NCBI RefSeq assembly: GCF_004766055.1
Contig: NZ_SPQR01000001.1
Coordinates: forward strand, 372,001 to 436,000
Length of the DNA: 64,000 nt
Source: Desulfosporosinus sp. Sb-LF
GTDB taxonomy: Bacteria; Bacillota; Desulfitobacteriia; Desulfitobacteriales; Desulfitobacteriaceae
Direction: 5' to 3'
Both the position numbers and the translations under genes were made by a program. Shown piece by piece: positions 27,035 through 39,478 of this stretch. Each line of letters begins with the position of its first letter. The first letter of the stretch is position 1. The notes beneath the pieces were generated by a model. The model was given only the letters and a program-made list of their open reading frames with translations, did not search any database and was not told the DNA's origin.

Positions 27035-27784
27035 TTATACGTCTTTCGAAAATTGATTTGTTCTCCCCATTTTATAGGCAAGTTTAATCATCTCTTGTTC
27101 TTCTTCGGTGATTTTTCGGGCATACATTTTTTCGAATTGCTGAAGAAGTTTATCGGTGTCTATCACTCTTATTCGGCGTTTTGGTCTAATTGTCCTGTGG
27201 GATGGGTCATAGGGTTTTGGTTGAATCGATGAATTGTATACTTTTTTATATATTTCAGCCGTATAAAAAGCATCATGAAGTGCATTGTGAAATGCATATG
27301 TAATTGGGATATGGAGCAACTCAACAGCATGTTGAAGACGTAATAAGTTTTTTTGAGAAAGATTGAAATGCATGGAGACATAGGGTTGTAAGTTGATAAC
27401 CCTTTTCGGTAAAAACCTGTGGCTTAATTGATGATCTTCGACATTTCTAAATAGTTCTGTTATTTCGGACATGCCCCAAGTACAAAATATAGAATCGCTC
27501 TCATTGATAAACGTTGTATACGCCTTATAAATCTCAGGAAAGGGTTCTTCAGTTAGAAGCTGCTCTGTGGTGATACCGGTCAATTCAGTGACAAATGGAT
27601 TGACTCTTGTGTAGAAGGTTGGCTTTACGTAACGGTTAAAAGTGCCTACGGTGTTAAATTCCAAATCTAATTTGATGGCACCAATTTGAATGATTTCAAA
27701 GGGATGGGGAGATCGTTTTCTTTCAAAATTCTGTAAAGAAGAAACGTCTTGATTAAATTCTAAATCAAATATAATAAAAGACAT
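27035..27784 (-). CDS. DEDDh 3'-5' exonuclease (KapD-like)
   Basis: The 249-residue protein starts MSFIIFDLEFNQD, giving the first DxE pair, contains TELTGITTEQLL and FCTWGMSE, and ends the domain with HNALHDAFYTAEIY, the HxxxxD of DEDDh nucleases. KapD-type members are DNA or RNA exonucleases with sporulation links in Bacillus. A C-terminal basic extension (RTIRPKRRIRV) may bind nucleic acid. It is a single gene. Confidence 0.88.
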   Translation of the reverse strand: MSFIIFDLEFNQDVSSLQNFERKRSPHPFEIIQIGAIKLDLEFNTVGTFNRYVKPTFYTRVNPFVTELTGITTEQLLTEEPFPEIYKAYTTFINESDSIFCTWGMSEITELFRNVEDHQLSHRFLPKRVINLQPYVSMHFNLSQKNLLRLQHAVELLHIPITYAFHNALHDAFYTAEIYKKVYNSSIQPKPYDPSHRTIRPKRRIRVIDTDKLLQQFEKMYARKITEEEQEMIKLAYKMGRTNQFSKDV

Positions 27785-27940
27785 ATTAGAACTCCTTTAA
27801 CCACCTGATTTCCTTTATTTTTGGCTGGATACAAGGATGCTATCCGCACCCGATTAAAAGGTCTTACGCAAAGTGATCAAATGAGAAAGAATCAGTAGTA
27901 AAGGGAAATTTTCATCCCATGAACTACTGGTTATTCTTAG

Positions 27941-30613
<2,673 letters not shown>

Positions 30614-31247
30614 TGGGGAAGACGTTGTCTTCCTCCTGGAGAATTAAATAAAAGATGAAAGCTAGGAAGGCGGTCCAATCAGGGTCGCTTTCTCAGACGG
30701 AAAAAAGTAATTACATGAGTCAATTTCATAATTATGAGAGTCACTAAAATCTGGTTTTTTCATATTAGGATCAATAGAGTTGCCTAACGTATTTCTACTT
30801 GAATTTCCCAAAAAAGTTTTATGTAAAATTCTGGAGGACTTCGTATCTGGGCAGGCGATATCAGTTTGCTACCGATGAAGCAAAACTAAAATATGCTTAG
30901 GTTCATATGGAAAACTCTTGAAAAGTATGCGAACAAGCGATTTGAAGATTCTTTGAGTAATTGTTTCTAATTACCACATGATTTGATAACAGAAATGACT
31001 ACAACATCAAATAGCCCCTACAGAAAAAGCGAAAGCTAACCCAATAAGAGTTAGCTGATTATAGGACTTCCATTCAGTACATCATTGATATTGAAACCGG
31101 GCGAAAGGTTCCGTGTATCCAGACGTTTGCGCGGTTCGTATCTGGGCTCAGGGTGTCGATCGATGAATTGAGCGGGAGTCATAAATTACCAAGATACTAT
31201 TTAGCATAAATATGTAAATATATAGTATAATATGTCGACATCATTTA
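30614..31247. other. Gene-poor region with decayed repeats
   Basis: No supported gene. A 23-bp hairpin (AGCTAAC and GTTAGCT, 31036-31060) is present. TTCGTATCTGGGC occurs twice (about 30840 and 31136). The segment 31094-31180 is homologous to 24054-24112 and ends in the shared TCGATCGATGAATTGAG. Confidence 0.5.
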
Positions 31248-31283
31248 GTCCTTCCGTTTTATGGCCGGAGGGACCTTTTTTTA
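31248..31283 (+). terminator. Terminator with long T-run
   Basis: GTCCTTCCG and CGGAGGGAC are followed by CTTTTTTT. No intact gene lies just ahead of it. Confidence 0.7.
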
Positions 31284-31391
31284 ATTGGTACTATATATAG
31301 TTCTCTGAGAGGTGAGATAAATGTTCATTAGTTCAATGCTATTACACAGGGTCGAGGGACCCTTCGATAACGATGTTATGTAGAGTTGTGA

Positions 31392-31763
31392 ATATCAACA
31401 TCGGCTGTTGCGGAGCAAATTAGCTTTTCAAGAAGAACTCTTTACAATATTAAGCTTGCCCTTAAATTCATAGAAAATCTTCAAGAGGAAGATGCAAAAA
31501 TAGACCCGTTTGAGCGTATCGCAATTCTTGAAGAAAGAATCAAAGAGTACGATGTAGCTATCAAGAGAATGCAGGTTAGGGATGTCTATATTGAAAAACT
31601 CAAAAATGAAGTTAATAAGCTTAATGAGGACATCACTCAAAATATTCAAGCGTACAATACTCTGGATGAAACCAATCTAAGGCTTTCACTAGAAATAGCC
31701 GAACTGAAGGGTTTGGAAACAAAAGTAGTTAAAATGAGCAAAAGAAGCAAAAATCAGGAGTGA
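31392..31763 (+). pseudogene. HTH plus coiled-coil protein, 5' end lost
   Basis: The open frame of 123 codons reads STSAVAEQISFSRRTLYNIK, a helix-turn-helix-like start, then long charged helices (IAILEERIKEYDVAIKRM, EKLKNEVNKLNEDITQ). The only ATG is at 31569, in the middle of the helix. The upstream sequence (ATG 31321, GAGAGGTGAG ahead) is open in another frame to a TAG at 31381, so a frameshift probably separated start and body. The outline resembles Tn554 TnpC/KfrA-like DNA-binding coiled coils. Confidence 0.5.
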
Positions 31764-32239
31764 TGTCCCTTCACTTTGGACAAGTGAATAATCCAGAGTA
31801 AATTGAGCCATTGTTCCGGATTTTTTGAGCCACCCGTCCGGATGGCGAGCCACTTTATAATTTCCCCAAAGTAGGATAATGTGAACTTCGAATTTTAACT
31901 GCTTTTTCCAGAATCATATTTTAAAAAATAGAGTAAAGCTCTTGTTTATATTTGTGTCTATTCCTTGCATTAAAGGGTGATATATCCGATGGTTTTCCGA
32001 AACACATTATCGTCTCAACCAACGCATTACACGTTTCTTCCACAAATAATTAGCCCAAAACATAACCAAGCAACACCAACGACTCTGTCAGTTGGAAACC
32101 ACATGATCTTCCATGTCTTTTAATGAAACGACTGCCCTGCGGTTTGAGGATATATCTACTGAATCTGAGATAATGAATCCTACTTCATCTAATCTAGAAA
32201 CTATTAAATAAGGATATTACTCTCCTTCGAGCGATGTCC
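31764..32239. other. Gene-poor region with 22-bp insertion-scar repeat
   Basis: TCCGGAT occurs at 31815 and 31837, each followed by a GAGCCAC block, exactly 22 bases apart. The pattern resembles the end arrays of insertion sequences and parallels the array at 60.8 kb. The rest is AT-rich with no gene. Confidence 0.45.
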
Positions 32240-32683
32240 CTATTTTTGATTACTTTCGAATAATTCACAAAACTTTTCCAAACCCTTAATAATGCAGTCA
32301 ATATCTTCTGGATTAGCATTTTCAATTAATTTATCAAAGAATTCCAGACCAATATTCATTGTGTCGGCATAATCAGAGGATAATGATAATTTGACAATTC
32401 TCCGATTATCTTTTGGTATTTCACGTATAACAATTCCTTGATCCTCTAATTCACTGACAATACCACTAACTGTCCCCTTTGATAAGGATAACCGATCACT
32501 TAGTTCATGTAAAGTAATGAATGGGGTCAACTTTAATTCAGAAACGAGTAATAACTTAGATTCTGTGAGATTATGCTGCTTATTGTTTTTTACGATTAAA
32601 TCCCTTAAGTTCTTCCTAATAGCGCGGAACAAATCCAATATTCGCTTAGGCTTTTCTGTTTTGTTCTGAAGTAAATCCACCAT
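32240..32683 (-). CDS. MarR-family transcriptional regulator
   Basis: The 147-residue protein has the MarR winged helix (ITLHELSDRLSLSKGTVSGIVSELEDQGIV then a DNRRIV wing). It follows the DHA2 exporter by 14 bases on the same strand, and its RBS (AGGGGAAGG) touches the exporter stop codon, so they form an operon. It probably binds the 16-bp inverted repeat ahead of that operon and represses both genes. Confidence 0.92.
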   Translation of the reverse strand: MVDLLQNKTEKPKRILDLFRAIRKNLRDLIVKNNKQHNLTESKLLLVSELKLTPFITLHELSDRLSLSKGTVSGIVSELEDQGIVIREIPKDNRRIVKLSLSSDYADTMNIGLEFFDKLIENANPEDIDCIIKGLEKFCELFESNQK

Positions 32684-32697
32684 ATATTCCTTCCCCT

Positions 32698-34257
32698 TTA
32701 TGAGCCGAGTTTATCTGAGCTCATAGGCAAACTGACTTTTTTCTTGGAGCTCATAATAAAAGTTAATCCAAGTGCAAGGGCAGTTATAGCACTCGTTATG
32801 AATATAGCATAGTCAATTGCGTTAGTATATGCTTGCTTTTGGATTATACCCGCCAAAGTAGACAATGCAGCGGCTTTTGCCGCTGATTGAGATAACCCCC
32901 TTTGAACATACAACGATTGAATCTTATTAATATACACCACTGCAGTATTGTTAAATACTGTGATTTGGTTAGACATATGATTGTAGTTTAAAGTTAACTG
33001 ACTTTGTAAGATATTCGTAATAATAGTGATGCTGAGAGAACCGCTAATTTGTTTTAATGTATTCGAAATTGCTGATGCTTTAGCTATTTTTTGCAGTGGT
33101 ATAGCATTTAATCCTACAGTTGCGATAGGCATAATAGCAATTCCAAGACCAATGCCCCGAATCGCTAGTAATAGAGTAATTGTTTCCTTGCTCATATCCA
33201 CATTTACAAAGGCAAGTTTATATGAAGCAAAAGCAAGAATCATAAGGCCAGGGATAACTACGGGCTTTGCACCTAATTTATCAAAAAGAACGCCACTTAT
33301 TGGCATCATGACTCCAGTAGCAATTGCTGCTGGAAAAAGAATTATGCCGGTTTGCATAGCTGAATAACCAGAAATGTTTTGTAGAAACAAAGGCATAATA
33401 TACGATCCACCCATTAATGCGAATGTCAAGATCGAGGAGACGATCTGACTGATACTAAAATCATAATATTTGAACACTCGTAAATCCACTAAGGGGTCTG
33501 GATGCATTAATTCATAGATAATAAATAAAACAAAACTGCAACATCCCAAGCTAATTAGCAATGGATAAGATATATCGTTCCAATCGATATTTGTGCCTTG
33601 ACCTAATACATATAATATGCTGACAATAGCCACCGTTGAAGAGATAAGTCCTACATAGTCAAATGATTTAGCCGGTTTACGAGGTGAATCGGTTAGAAAG
33701 ATCGTTGCTAAGAAAATGCCAATTATCCCAATAGGGATTTTAATAAAAAAGATTAATCTCCAGTCTAGATTTTGAATGACATATCCGCCAAGAGTCGGTC
33801 CAATGGCAGGGGCTGCCATCGCTGCAATTCCATAGAAGCCCATAGCTAATCCGCGTTCTTTAAGTGGGAAAAGCCCATAGATAATAGACATACCAACAGG
33901 TTGTAGCATGCCCCCTCCCATCGCTTGTATTATTCGAAATACAATCATCGAGGAGTTGCTCCAGGCAACGCCACACAGTCCAGAACCTATTGTAAAAATT
34001 GCCAGAGATACTATGTAAACTTTTTTGTTTCCGAAGGTTTCGCTCAGGTACCCGGATAATGGAATTATTGCACCTAATGCAAGAGTATAGGCAGTTAATA
34101 CCCATTTTATACTGTCAACATTTACGGCGAAGACCGCCATCAATTTTGGTATGGCAATATTCAATACGCTTGAATCTAAGACTGCCATAAATGTACCTAT
34201 TATAACCACAAACAAGCCGAGCCATTTTACTATAGGTTCGCTATTTTCTTGATCCAT
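32698..34257 (-). CDS. DHA2-family (EmrB/QacA) multidrug exporter
   Basis: The 519-residue protein has fourteen predicted helices and the DHA2 marks WLGLFVVIIGTFMAVLDSSV (helix 1) and SIKWVLTAYTLALGAIIPLSG, plus the motif C region GPTLGGYVI. It pumps drugs outward with the proton gradient. ATG 34257 is chosen because GGAGG lies six bases ahead. Coupled to a MarR gene. Confidence 0.93.
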   Translation of the reverse strand: MDQENSEPIVKWLGLFVVIIGTFMAVLDSSVLNIAIPKLMAVFAVNVDSIKWVLTAYTLALGAIIPLSGYLSETFGNKKVYIVSLAIFTIGSGLCGVAWSNSSMIVFRIIQAMGGGMLQPVGMSIIYGLFPLKERGLAMGFYGIAAMAAPAIGPTLGGYVIQNLDWRLIFFIKIPIGIIGIFLATIFLTDSPRKPAKSFDYVGLISSTVAIVSILYVLGQGTNIDWNDISYPLLISLGCCSFVLFIIYELMHPDPLVDLRVFKYYDFSISQIVSSILTFALMGGSYIMPLFLQNISGYSAMQTGIILFPAAIATGVMMPISGVLFDKLGAKPVVIPGLMILAFASYKLAFVNVDMSKETITLLLAIRGIGLGIAIMPIATVGLNAIPLQKIAKASAISNTLKQISGSLSITIITNILQSQLTLNYNHMSNQITVFNNTAVVYINKIQSLYVQRGLSQSAAKAAALSTLAGIIQKQAYTNAIDYAIFITSAITALALGLTFIMSSKKKVSLPMSSDKLGS

Positions 34258-34287
34258 TCTATGCCTCCATCTCTTAAGCAACAATAT

Positions 34288-34331
34288 GTTCTATACCTAA
34301 ATGTTTTGTAAAATACATTTAGGTATAGAAC
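34288..34331 (-). promoter_or_regulatory. Operator: perfect 16-bp inverted repeat
   Basis: GTTCTATACCTAAATG (34288-34303) and its exact inverse (34316-34331) flank 12 bases. The site lies 31 bases ahead of the exporter start and is the likely MarR binding site. Confidence 0.75.
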
Positions 34332-34568
34332 TATTTTAGCGGGGAGTTCTGGTAGAGTCAATAATAAATGTAAAGACGATCTTTTCAATTGACTTATAAA
34401 ATATATAATAATACAATAGATTTTGAACAGAACTGTTCTGCATCGAACTATATTAATTCATTTGATTAAAGTTATTGGCAATAATTAGTTCAAACTATGA
34501 TTGGGATTAAATATACTATGGCAAGTACAAAATAGAACAAGGTACTATAAGAAACGGGGGGGCAAGTC

Positions 34569-35213
34569 ATGCGACGTGAATTTCCGCTTGTAATTTCAAT
34601 TAGCCGTCAATTAGGCAGCGGTGGTAGCGAACTAGGAAAAAATATTGCAAATAAACTAAACTTTTTATTCCTTGATCGTGAAATTGTTCGTGCAGCAGCG
34701 GACAAATTTGGCATCCTTGATGAAGAATTAGTTAATAACGATGAAAAAATCAACTCAGTTTGGAAAACCCTACTACATAGCCTCCAATATGCAGATTTAT
34801 CTTATACTCCTGTACCGAATCTAATAGTACCAAATGATAGAGAGATATATGAAGTAGAAGCTGGCATCATATTAAAAACAGCAAGCGCGAAACCAGTTGT
34901 TATTGTAGGTAGAGGTGCTTCATACATTCTTAAAGACCATCCCAAGCACATCAGTATTTTTTTGCATGCTGACATCGAATTTCGCCAATTGAGAACTCAA
35001 AAAATGTTCAATCTTTCTACGACAAAGGCCTTAAAGCTTATAAACGAGACAGATATTGCTCGCCAGAGACATCTTCATAAGTTTACTGGTCAAGACATGT
35101 ATGATACAAGAAATTACAACCTAACTATTGATACGAGCATTGTTGGGCTTGACAATGCGGAAAAAACTATTATTCAATATATTCAACTACGAGATCCTAG
35201 TCTGCTCAAATAA
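34569..35213 (+). CDS. Cytidylate kinase-like protein (Cytidylate_kin2)
   Basis: The 214-residue protein has the P-loop variant SISRQLGSGGSELGKNIA and follows the Cytidylate_kin2 pattern (FLDREIVRAAADKFGI, VIVGRGASYIL). These nucleoside-kinase-like proteins are widespread in anaerobes; true substrate unknown. AACGGGGGGG lies ahead of the ATG. It is divergent from the exporter operon. Confidence 0.85.
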   Translation: MRREFPLVISISRQLGSGGSELGKNIANKLNFLFLDREIVRAAADKFGILDEELVNNDEKINSVWKTLLHSLQYADLSYTPVPNLIVPNDREIYEVEAGIILKTASAKPVVIVGRGASYILKDHPKHISIFLHADIEFRQLRTQKMFNLSTTKALKLINETDIARQRHLHKFTGQDMYDTRNYNLTIDTSIVGLDNAEKTIIQYIQLRDPSLLK

Positions 35214-35353
35214 ACATAGTTACTCTCACTTCTGCGCCTTTGTATACACATGAATCACTCCCCCCAAACTAACTCTAAAACTACTACTCCCCAATTTTCT
35301 CAAGTTCCCCTAATTCTTATTTTGCGCATTAGATGCATTGCGGGTGAAATTCA

Positions 35354-35475
35354 AGACAGCGCCGTCCATGGCGCTGTCTGAGTCTGGAGGCACGATACGT
35401 CGTAGAACAGAGGGTTTGAGACATCGGAGAGAATATGAATGTAATAACCCGATGTCGCAAACCCTCGGGACGTTA
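35354..35475. repeat. Large hairpin region, attC-like outline, site 1
   Basis: A palindrome GACAGCGCCGTCCATGGCGC (35354-35377) is followed by long arms: GAGGGTTTGAGACATCGG (about 35410-35427) and CCGATGTCGCAAACCCTC (about 35447-35466). Outside the arms are TAGAAC on the left and GTTATA on the right, which nearly pair. The order outer box, unpaired spacer, inner stem is that of an attC site, but the boxes do not match the canonical attC consensus. Confidence 0.4.
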
Positions 35476-35618
35476 TAAGACATGGCAATATCGGAGGATT
35501 TTATTAAGTCCAAATCGAGGACAGCTATGTGAATCGGATTTGTCAAGGCTCTAGTCTGTGGTCCGACAAAAGGCACAGAAGCTCAAAAATATTTGGAATA
35601 CAGAATTGAACCTTAAAT

Positions 35619-36038
35619 TTAGCTGATGGTCCTTTTAAATAAATATTTATTAAAAAGTATTCCCATAGTGATTCCAAAAATTATTGCACCCAATATTTGA
35701 ACATAGTAATCACTTATAGGTCTTAGTTCTATATATTTACCCTCAACAGTAACCGTAAATGCGAATTCAAGCGGTGCCCATGCCAAAATACCCACGCACG
35801 CGCTTTTTATTACTAAATAATCCAGACCTATTTGTTTTATTTTATAATACAAAATTACACCAACAGAGCCACCAACAATAAAGTTCACAATTAGACCCAG
35901 AATTGGTGTAGGTCTGTTAAACGTAACAAGGAGACTATCCAAATTATAAATACTATACTTACCAATACCAAAAAAAACTAACGCTCGCGTCACAATCTCA
36001 CCTGCTATTGTAGATAAAGCACCTAAAAGAGCAGCCAT
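35619..36038 (-). CDS. Small membrane protein (about 139 residues)
   Basis: Four hydrophobic segments are seen (LLGALSTIAGEIVTRALVFF, LGLIVNFIVGGSVGVILYY, VGILAWAPLEFAFTV, ILGAIIFGITMGILF). The layout recalls the two paralogous membrane proteins at 4.4 and 57.3 kb, but the sequence is not clearly related. It lies between two attC-like hairpins. Function unknown. Confidence 0.65.
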   Translation of the reverse strand: MAALLGALSTIAGEIVTRALVFFGIGKYSIYNLDSLLVTFNRPTPILGLIVNFIVGGSVGVILYYKIKQIGLDYLVIKSACVGILAWAPLEFAFTVTVEGKYIELRPISDYYVQILGAIIFGITMGILFNKYLFKRTIS

Positions 36039-36215
36039 TAACGGTTTATCGAATTTCAGAATAACTCCCCCATTTTTAGTAAGATAACATAACTATTAGT
36101 GTGCGGAGTGTTGAACATTGTATCTCCTTAGGACGCTAAAGATAATTCGAATGTAATGAGTATTTGCATCGTGCAATCATCTTATACCATAACTGTTTCA
36201 TGGCTCGTCTAGTAA

Positions 36216-36300
36216 GTTGCCACATCTTATAACACGGCATTCACGAAACTTGCCAAGATGAATGTGGTTGGGACGCTTCGTGAATGCCTAGAACGTTATG
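36216..36300. repeat. Large hairpin, attC-like outline, site 2
   Basis: GGCATTCACGAA and TTCGTGAATGCC form a perfect inner 12-bp stem. TATAAC on the left and GTTATG on the right nearly pair outside it, leaving unpaired spacers between. It shares the right-hand text CCT-x-G-purine-ACGTTAT with site 1. Confidence 0.45.
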
Positions 36301-36379
36301 TGAATGGACTATCGTCAGTTCGCATTATTCTTATACTGCCTACATCCATCATTTGATGATTGCATCCGTTAAAGAAGAA

Positions 36380-36418
36380 AAAAGGTAAGCAAATTGCTTA
36401 TTAATTTGCTTACCTTTT
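36380..36418. terminator. Bidirectional terminator-like palindrome
   Basis: AAAAGGTAAGCAAATT and AATTTGCTTACCTTTT are perfect inverse arms. Confidence 0.7.
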
Positions 36419-36420
36419 AC

Positions 36421-37539
36421 TGCTAATTTGAACTTTTGCACCCCAAAACTGAACCGCTTAATGGCAGTAGCAATTCTCCTTTTTGCTGCTTGAAATGTGT
36501 TAGGTTTTTTTTAATTGTGCAAAAGTTTAACGTTGTTATTAGCTCGAAAACGTTTTCGGGCACTTAATAAGATTTGATTTTTGTGCAAATCAAAATTACG
36601 CTCTAAAATCCCTCTACTCGGCTAGACCTAAGGTTTAAAGAGCTTTGCGCAAAATTGCAACTCATCATAAACGATGATTGGGTAAGTGAATTAAAACTAG
36701 ACGGGATTCGTATACTCGTACTCTACGATGAATTGGGACTATGTCTATTTTCCGAATGATTCGCTTAAATGCAAGATCAAATATCGAATGTTAACTAAAG
36801 CAGGACTTTTGAGACTTCCTCGTTCCTATAGTTTGCCAGTTAAAATGGTTAGTGGGAGATGTAGAAAAGGAGAGCTTAATTGCTCTCCTTTTTGTTCGAG
36901 TATTATGGACGGATGGCGGATTCGGTCTATTTGCGAAATTTACGACTTGAAAATTTGTATAGGAGAAATGAAACCACCAAGAAGACCGTAACATTGGTTG
37001 CTACCGATGCAGTTGAAATGGCGTTGGATAGAATAAGAAGCGCTATAACGACGAAGATTGACTGTTTCCACATGGGCGATATTCCTCCATTTACCTCTTG
37101 TATACATTTTCATAGCTTTCTATATTCGACTGATATTCCTACAATACGTAATTTTAATGGTTTTACGACTATTTGGCAACACATAATGAATAGCCGCCAG
37201 ACTGAACGGTTGTGGGCGTTAATTATTCATTCGCCTTTTTAATATCAAAGACGAATCTTTCGATCTCCCTCACTGATTAAATCAACCCCGATTAGGCTTG
37301 CTGTACGCCGTTTCGAACTGCTGCCTTGATGATATAGTAGAAGAGGGCGGCGAGCGAGCTAGAAAGCCAGTAAAATAAAATTCACGCTTTGATGAAAGGA
37401 TTTCAAAATATGAAGAAGACATTTTAATACCGTTAATACCCAAGTCTAGTGCATGTGAATCCCCATGTGATTTGGACTGTGATTTAGTGTTTTGCACCTC
37501 TGAAGTGAACCCGTTGACTAAAAATTGGGGATTCTATTG
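36421..37539. other. Gene-poor region of about 1.1 kb
   Basis: No supported gene. It contains one copy of the decayed small-protein repeat with its hairpin (36836-36894). GCTTGCTGTACGCCGTTTCG (about 37298) is nearly repeated at about 19490. A frame at 36880-37242 has no RBS and no family features and is not accepted. Confidence 0.5.
36836..36894 (+). repeat. Decayed copy B of the KWFLWKM-gene repeat with its hairpin
   Basis: AAAATGGTTAGTGGGAGATGTAG aligned to the C-terminal end of the small gene at 55677 is recognisable, followed by the hairpin AAAAGGAGAGC and GCTCTCCTTTTT (36865-36894). Confidence 0.5.
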
Positions 37540-37568
37540 TTGAAATGGAAACAAAAATTTAATATAAT
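37540..37568 (+). promoter_or_regulatory. Promoter of the MarR gene
   Basis: TTGAAA, 17 bases, TATAAT. The spacer carries GGAAACAAAA, also found in the spacer of the exporter promoter at 38164, so one regulator may bind both. Confidence 0.7.
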
Positions 37569-37602
37569 ATTGTTAATGTACCAACGGGTGGGAGGACAGG
37601 TC

Positions 37603-38076
37603 ATGAACAAGGAAGAACAGGTCATGACGGGTTTCAGGGACTTATTAAACAAGATGGTTTGGCTTAATAAGTTTAAGATGGAAGACAGTCTTAAGGGTTA
37701 TAAGTCTTCTGAAGTACATTGCATCGAATACATTGGAAGAAATATAGATTCCAACGTGACAAAACTTGCAGAGTCCTTTTATATGACTAGTGGTGCCATA
37801 AGTAAAATAACTAAGAAGCTCATAAAAAAAGGCATTATCGAAAGCTACCAGAAGCCTGATAATAAGAAAGAAATCTATTTTAGGCTTACTGAGCAAGGGA
37901 AAGTAATTTATAAAATCCATGAGGAACTGCACAAAGAGTTTCAAGAGCGGGATAAAGCCGTATTTGAGCAGGTAACCGAGGAACAATTTGACAGTATGCT
38001 TAGCTTCGTGGAAAAGTATAGTAGGCATTTGGATGCAGAAATAAAGAAACTGGGTATAGATATTAAGTCGGAATAA
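37603..38076 (+). CDS. MarR-family transcriptional regulator
   Basis: The 157-residue protein has the MarR winged helix (VTKLAESFYMTSGAISKITKKLIKKG, then KKEIYFRLTEQG). ATG 37603 is set by GGTGGGAGGACAGG just ahead; an in-frame ATG upstream lies in the promoter. It precedes a Tet-type exporter that has its own promoter with the same GGAAACAAAA element, so it probably represses itself and the exporter. Confidence 0.92.
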   Translation: MNKEEQVMTGFRDLLNKMVWLNKFKMEDSLKGYKSSEVHCIEYIGRNIDSNVTKLAESFYMTSGAISKITKKLIKKGIIESYQKPDNKKEIYFRLTEQGKVIYKIHEELHKEFQERDKAVFEQVTEEQFDSMLSFVEKYSRHLDAEIKKLGIDIKSE

Positions 38077-38087
38077 ATTTGAATAAT

Positions 38088-38149
38088 AAAAATGAAACCA
38101 CAGGCAGCCCAACTCTATTGAGAATGGGCTGCCTGTGGTTTCATTTTTA
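38088..38149. terminator. Strong terminator between MarR and exporter genes
   Basis: AAAAATGAAACCACAGGCAG and CTGCCTGTGGTTTCATTTTT form a stem of over 20 pairs. Confidence 0.92.
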
Positions 38150-38163
38150 TTGCTATTATTTTG

Positions 38164-38212
38164 TTGACAAGGAAACAAAACTATAATACGATAAATATGT
38201 TTCCGAGGAAGC
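38164..38212 (+). promoter_or_regulatory. Promoter and operator of the Tet-type exporter
   Basis: TTGACA, 17 bases with GGAAACAAAA, TACGAT. A short palindrome GTTTCCGAGGAAGC lies just after and may be the regulator half-site pair. Confidence 0.65.
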
Positions 38213-38242
38213 AAAATAATAACTTTTGAGGGGAGAATTTAA

Positions 38243-39478
38243 GTGTTCATATTTAGAACGGACAATGAACAGAACACAGAACAAACCGTAGATAAAAAGG
38301 CTTTAATATTCGGTCTTATGTCTGTGTTTCTTTGCGGAATAGGCTTCACTATCATAGCACCTGTCGTCCCATTCTTAGTGCAGCCTTATACAAGCAATCC
38401 GGGAGAACAAGCTATAGTTGTTACGCTGCTGACCTCTGTTTATGCAGTCTGCGTGTTTTTTGCGGCCCCCGGACTTGGAGCTTTGAGCGATAGATATGGC
38501 CGTCGTCCAGTACTCTTAGTATGCCTTTTGGGTTCCGCAATCGGGTACTTAGTTTTTGGCATAGGAGGAGCTCTATGGGTACTATTTGCTGGGCGCATAA
38601 TAGATGGTATAACAGGCGGGACCATAAGCACTATCTTCGCATATTTTGCAGACATCATTCCTCCAGAACAGAGAACCAAATACTTTGGGTGGGTGAGTGC
38701 GGTTGTAGGTGTAGGCACCGTCATTGGTCCAACTCTAGGCGGATTACTTGCCAGGTTTGGTTATTCTGTACCTATGTATTTTGGAGCAATAATAACTTTA
38801 TTAAATGTTGTTTATGGATTCTTTTTTATGCCTGAGAGCCTTGACAAGAATAATAGATTGAAAAAAATTACCTTTTCAAGACTGAATCCATTCACACAGC
38901 TTATAAACGTACTTTCCATGAAAAACTTAAAAAGGCTACTTGTCTCAGCGTTCTTACTTTGGATCCCCAACGGATCTTTACAGGCAGTTTTTTCACAATT
39001 TACAATGGATACTTTCAGTTGGAAGCCTGCACTAATCGGACTTATGTTTTCAATTATGGGCGTCCAAGACATTATTTCACAAGGTTTCATAATGCCAAAG
39101 CTTTTGATAAAACTTAGTGATAAACAGATCGCAATTCTTGGAATGGTTTCGGAGATTATAGGCTACAGTCTTATTGCAGCATCGGCTTTATTCTCGTTCT
39201 ATCCTCTTTTTATCGCTGGAATGTTTATATTTGGTTTTGGAGATTCGATCTTTGGGCCTTCATTCAATGGGATGGTCTCCAAGTCTGTCGATTCTAGTGA
39301 ACAAGGAAGGATTCAAGGAGGTAGCCAATCTATTCAGGCTTTAGCAAGAATGATTGGGCCTATCATTGGTGGTCAAATCTATGTATCACTTGGTCATGCC
39401 GCACCCGCTTTTATGGGTATGATCCTTATAGCAGCGGCAATACCAGTTTTGTATAAGGGTACGCATGTAAATATGTAA
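38243..39478 (+). CDS. Tet-type MFS drug exporter
   Basis: The 411-residue protein has twelve helices. Motif A is GALSDRYGRRPVLL and motif C is VGTVIGPTLGGLLARFG, as in drug/proton antiporters of the TetA class. GTG start with GGGGAGA ahead. It sits 167 bases after the MarR gene with its own promoter. Real substrate unknown. Confidence 0.92.
   Translation: MFIFRTDNEQNTEQTVDKKALIFGLMSVFLCGIGFTIIAPVVPFLVQPYTSNPGEQAIVVTLLTSVYAVCVFFAAPGLGALSDRYGRRPVLLVCLLGSAIGYLVFGIGGALWVLFAGRIIDGITGGTISTIFAYFADIIPPEQRTKYFGWVSAVVGVGTVIGPTLGGLLARFGYSVPMYFGAIITLLNVVYGFFFMPESLDKNNRLKKITFSRLNPFTQLINVLSMKNLKRLLVSAFLLWIPNGSLQAVFSQFTMDTFSWKPALIGLMFSIMGVQDIISQGFIMPKLLIKLSDKQIAILGMVSEIIGYSLIAASALFSFYPLFIAGMFIFGFGDSIFGPSFNGMVSKSVDSSEQGRIQGGSQSIQALARMIGPIIGGQIYVSLGHAAPAFMGMILIAAAIPVLYKGTHVNM

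Noticed and set aside
35310-35576. 88-codon minus-strand frame
   Set aside because: It runs through the large hairpin at 35354-35475 and has no RBS or protein features.
36880-37242. 120-codon frame MLSFLFEYYGRMADSVYLRN
   Set aside because: No RBS, starts inside the hairpin of repeat copy B, and has no recognisable domain.
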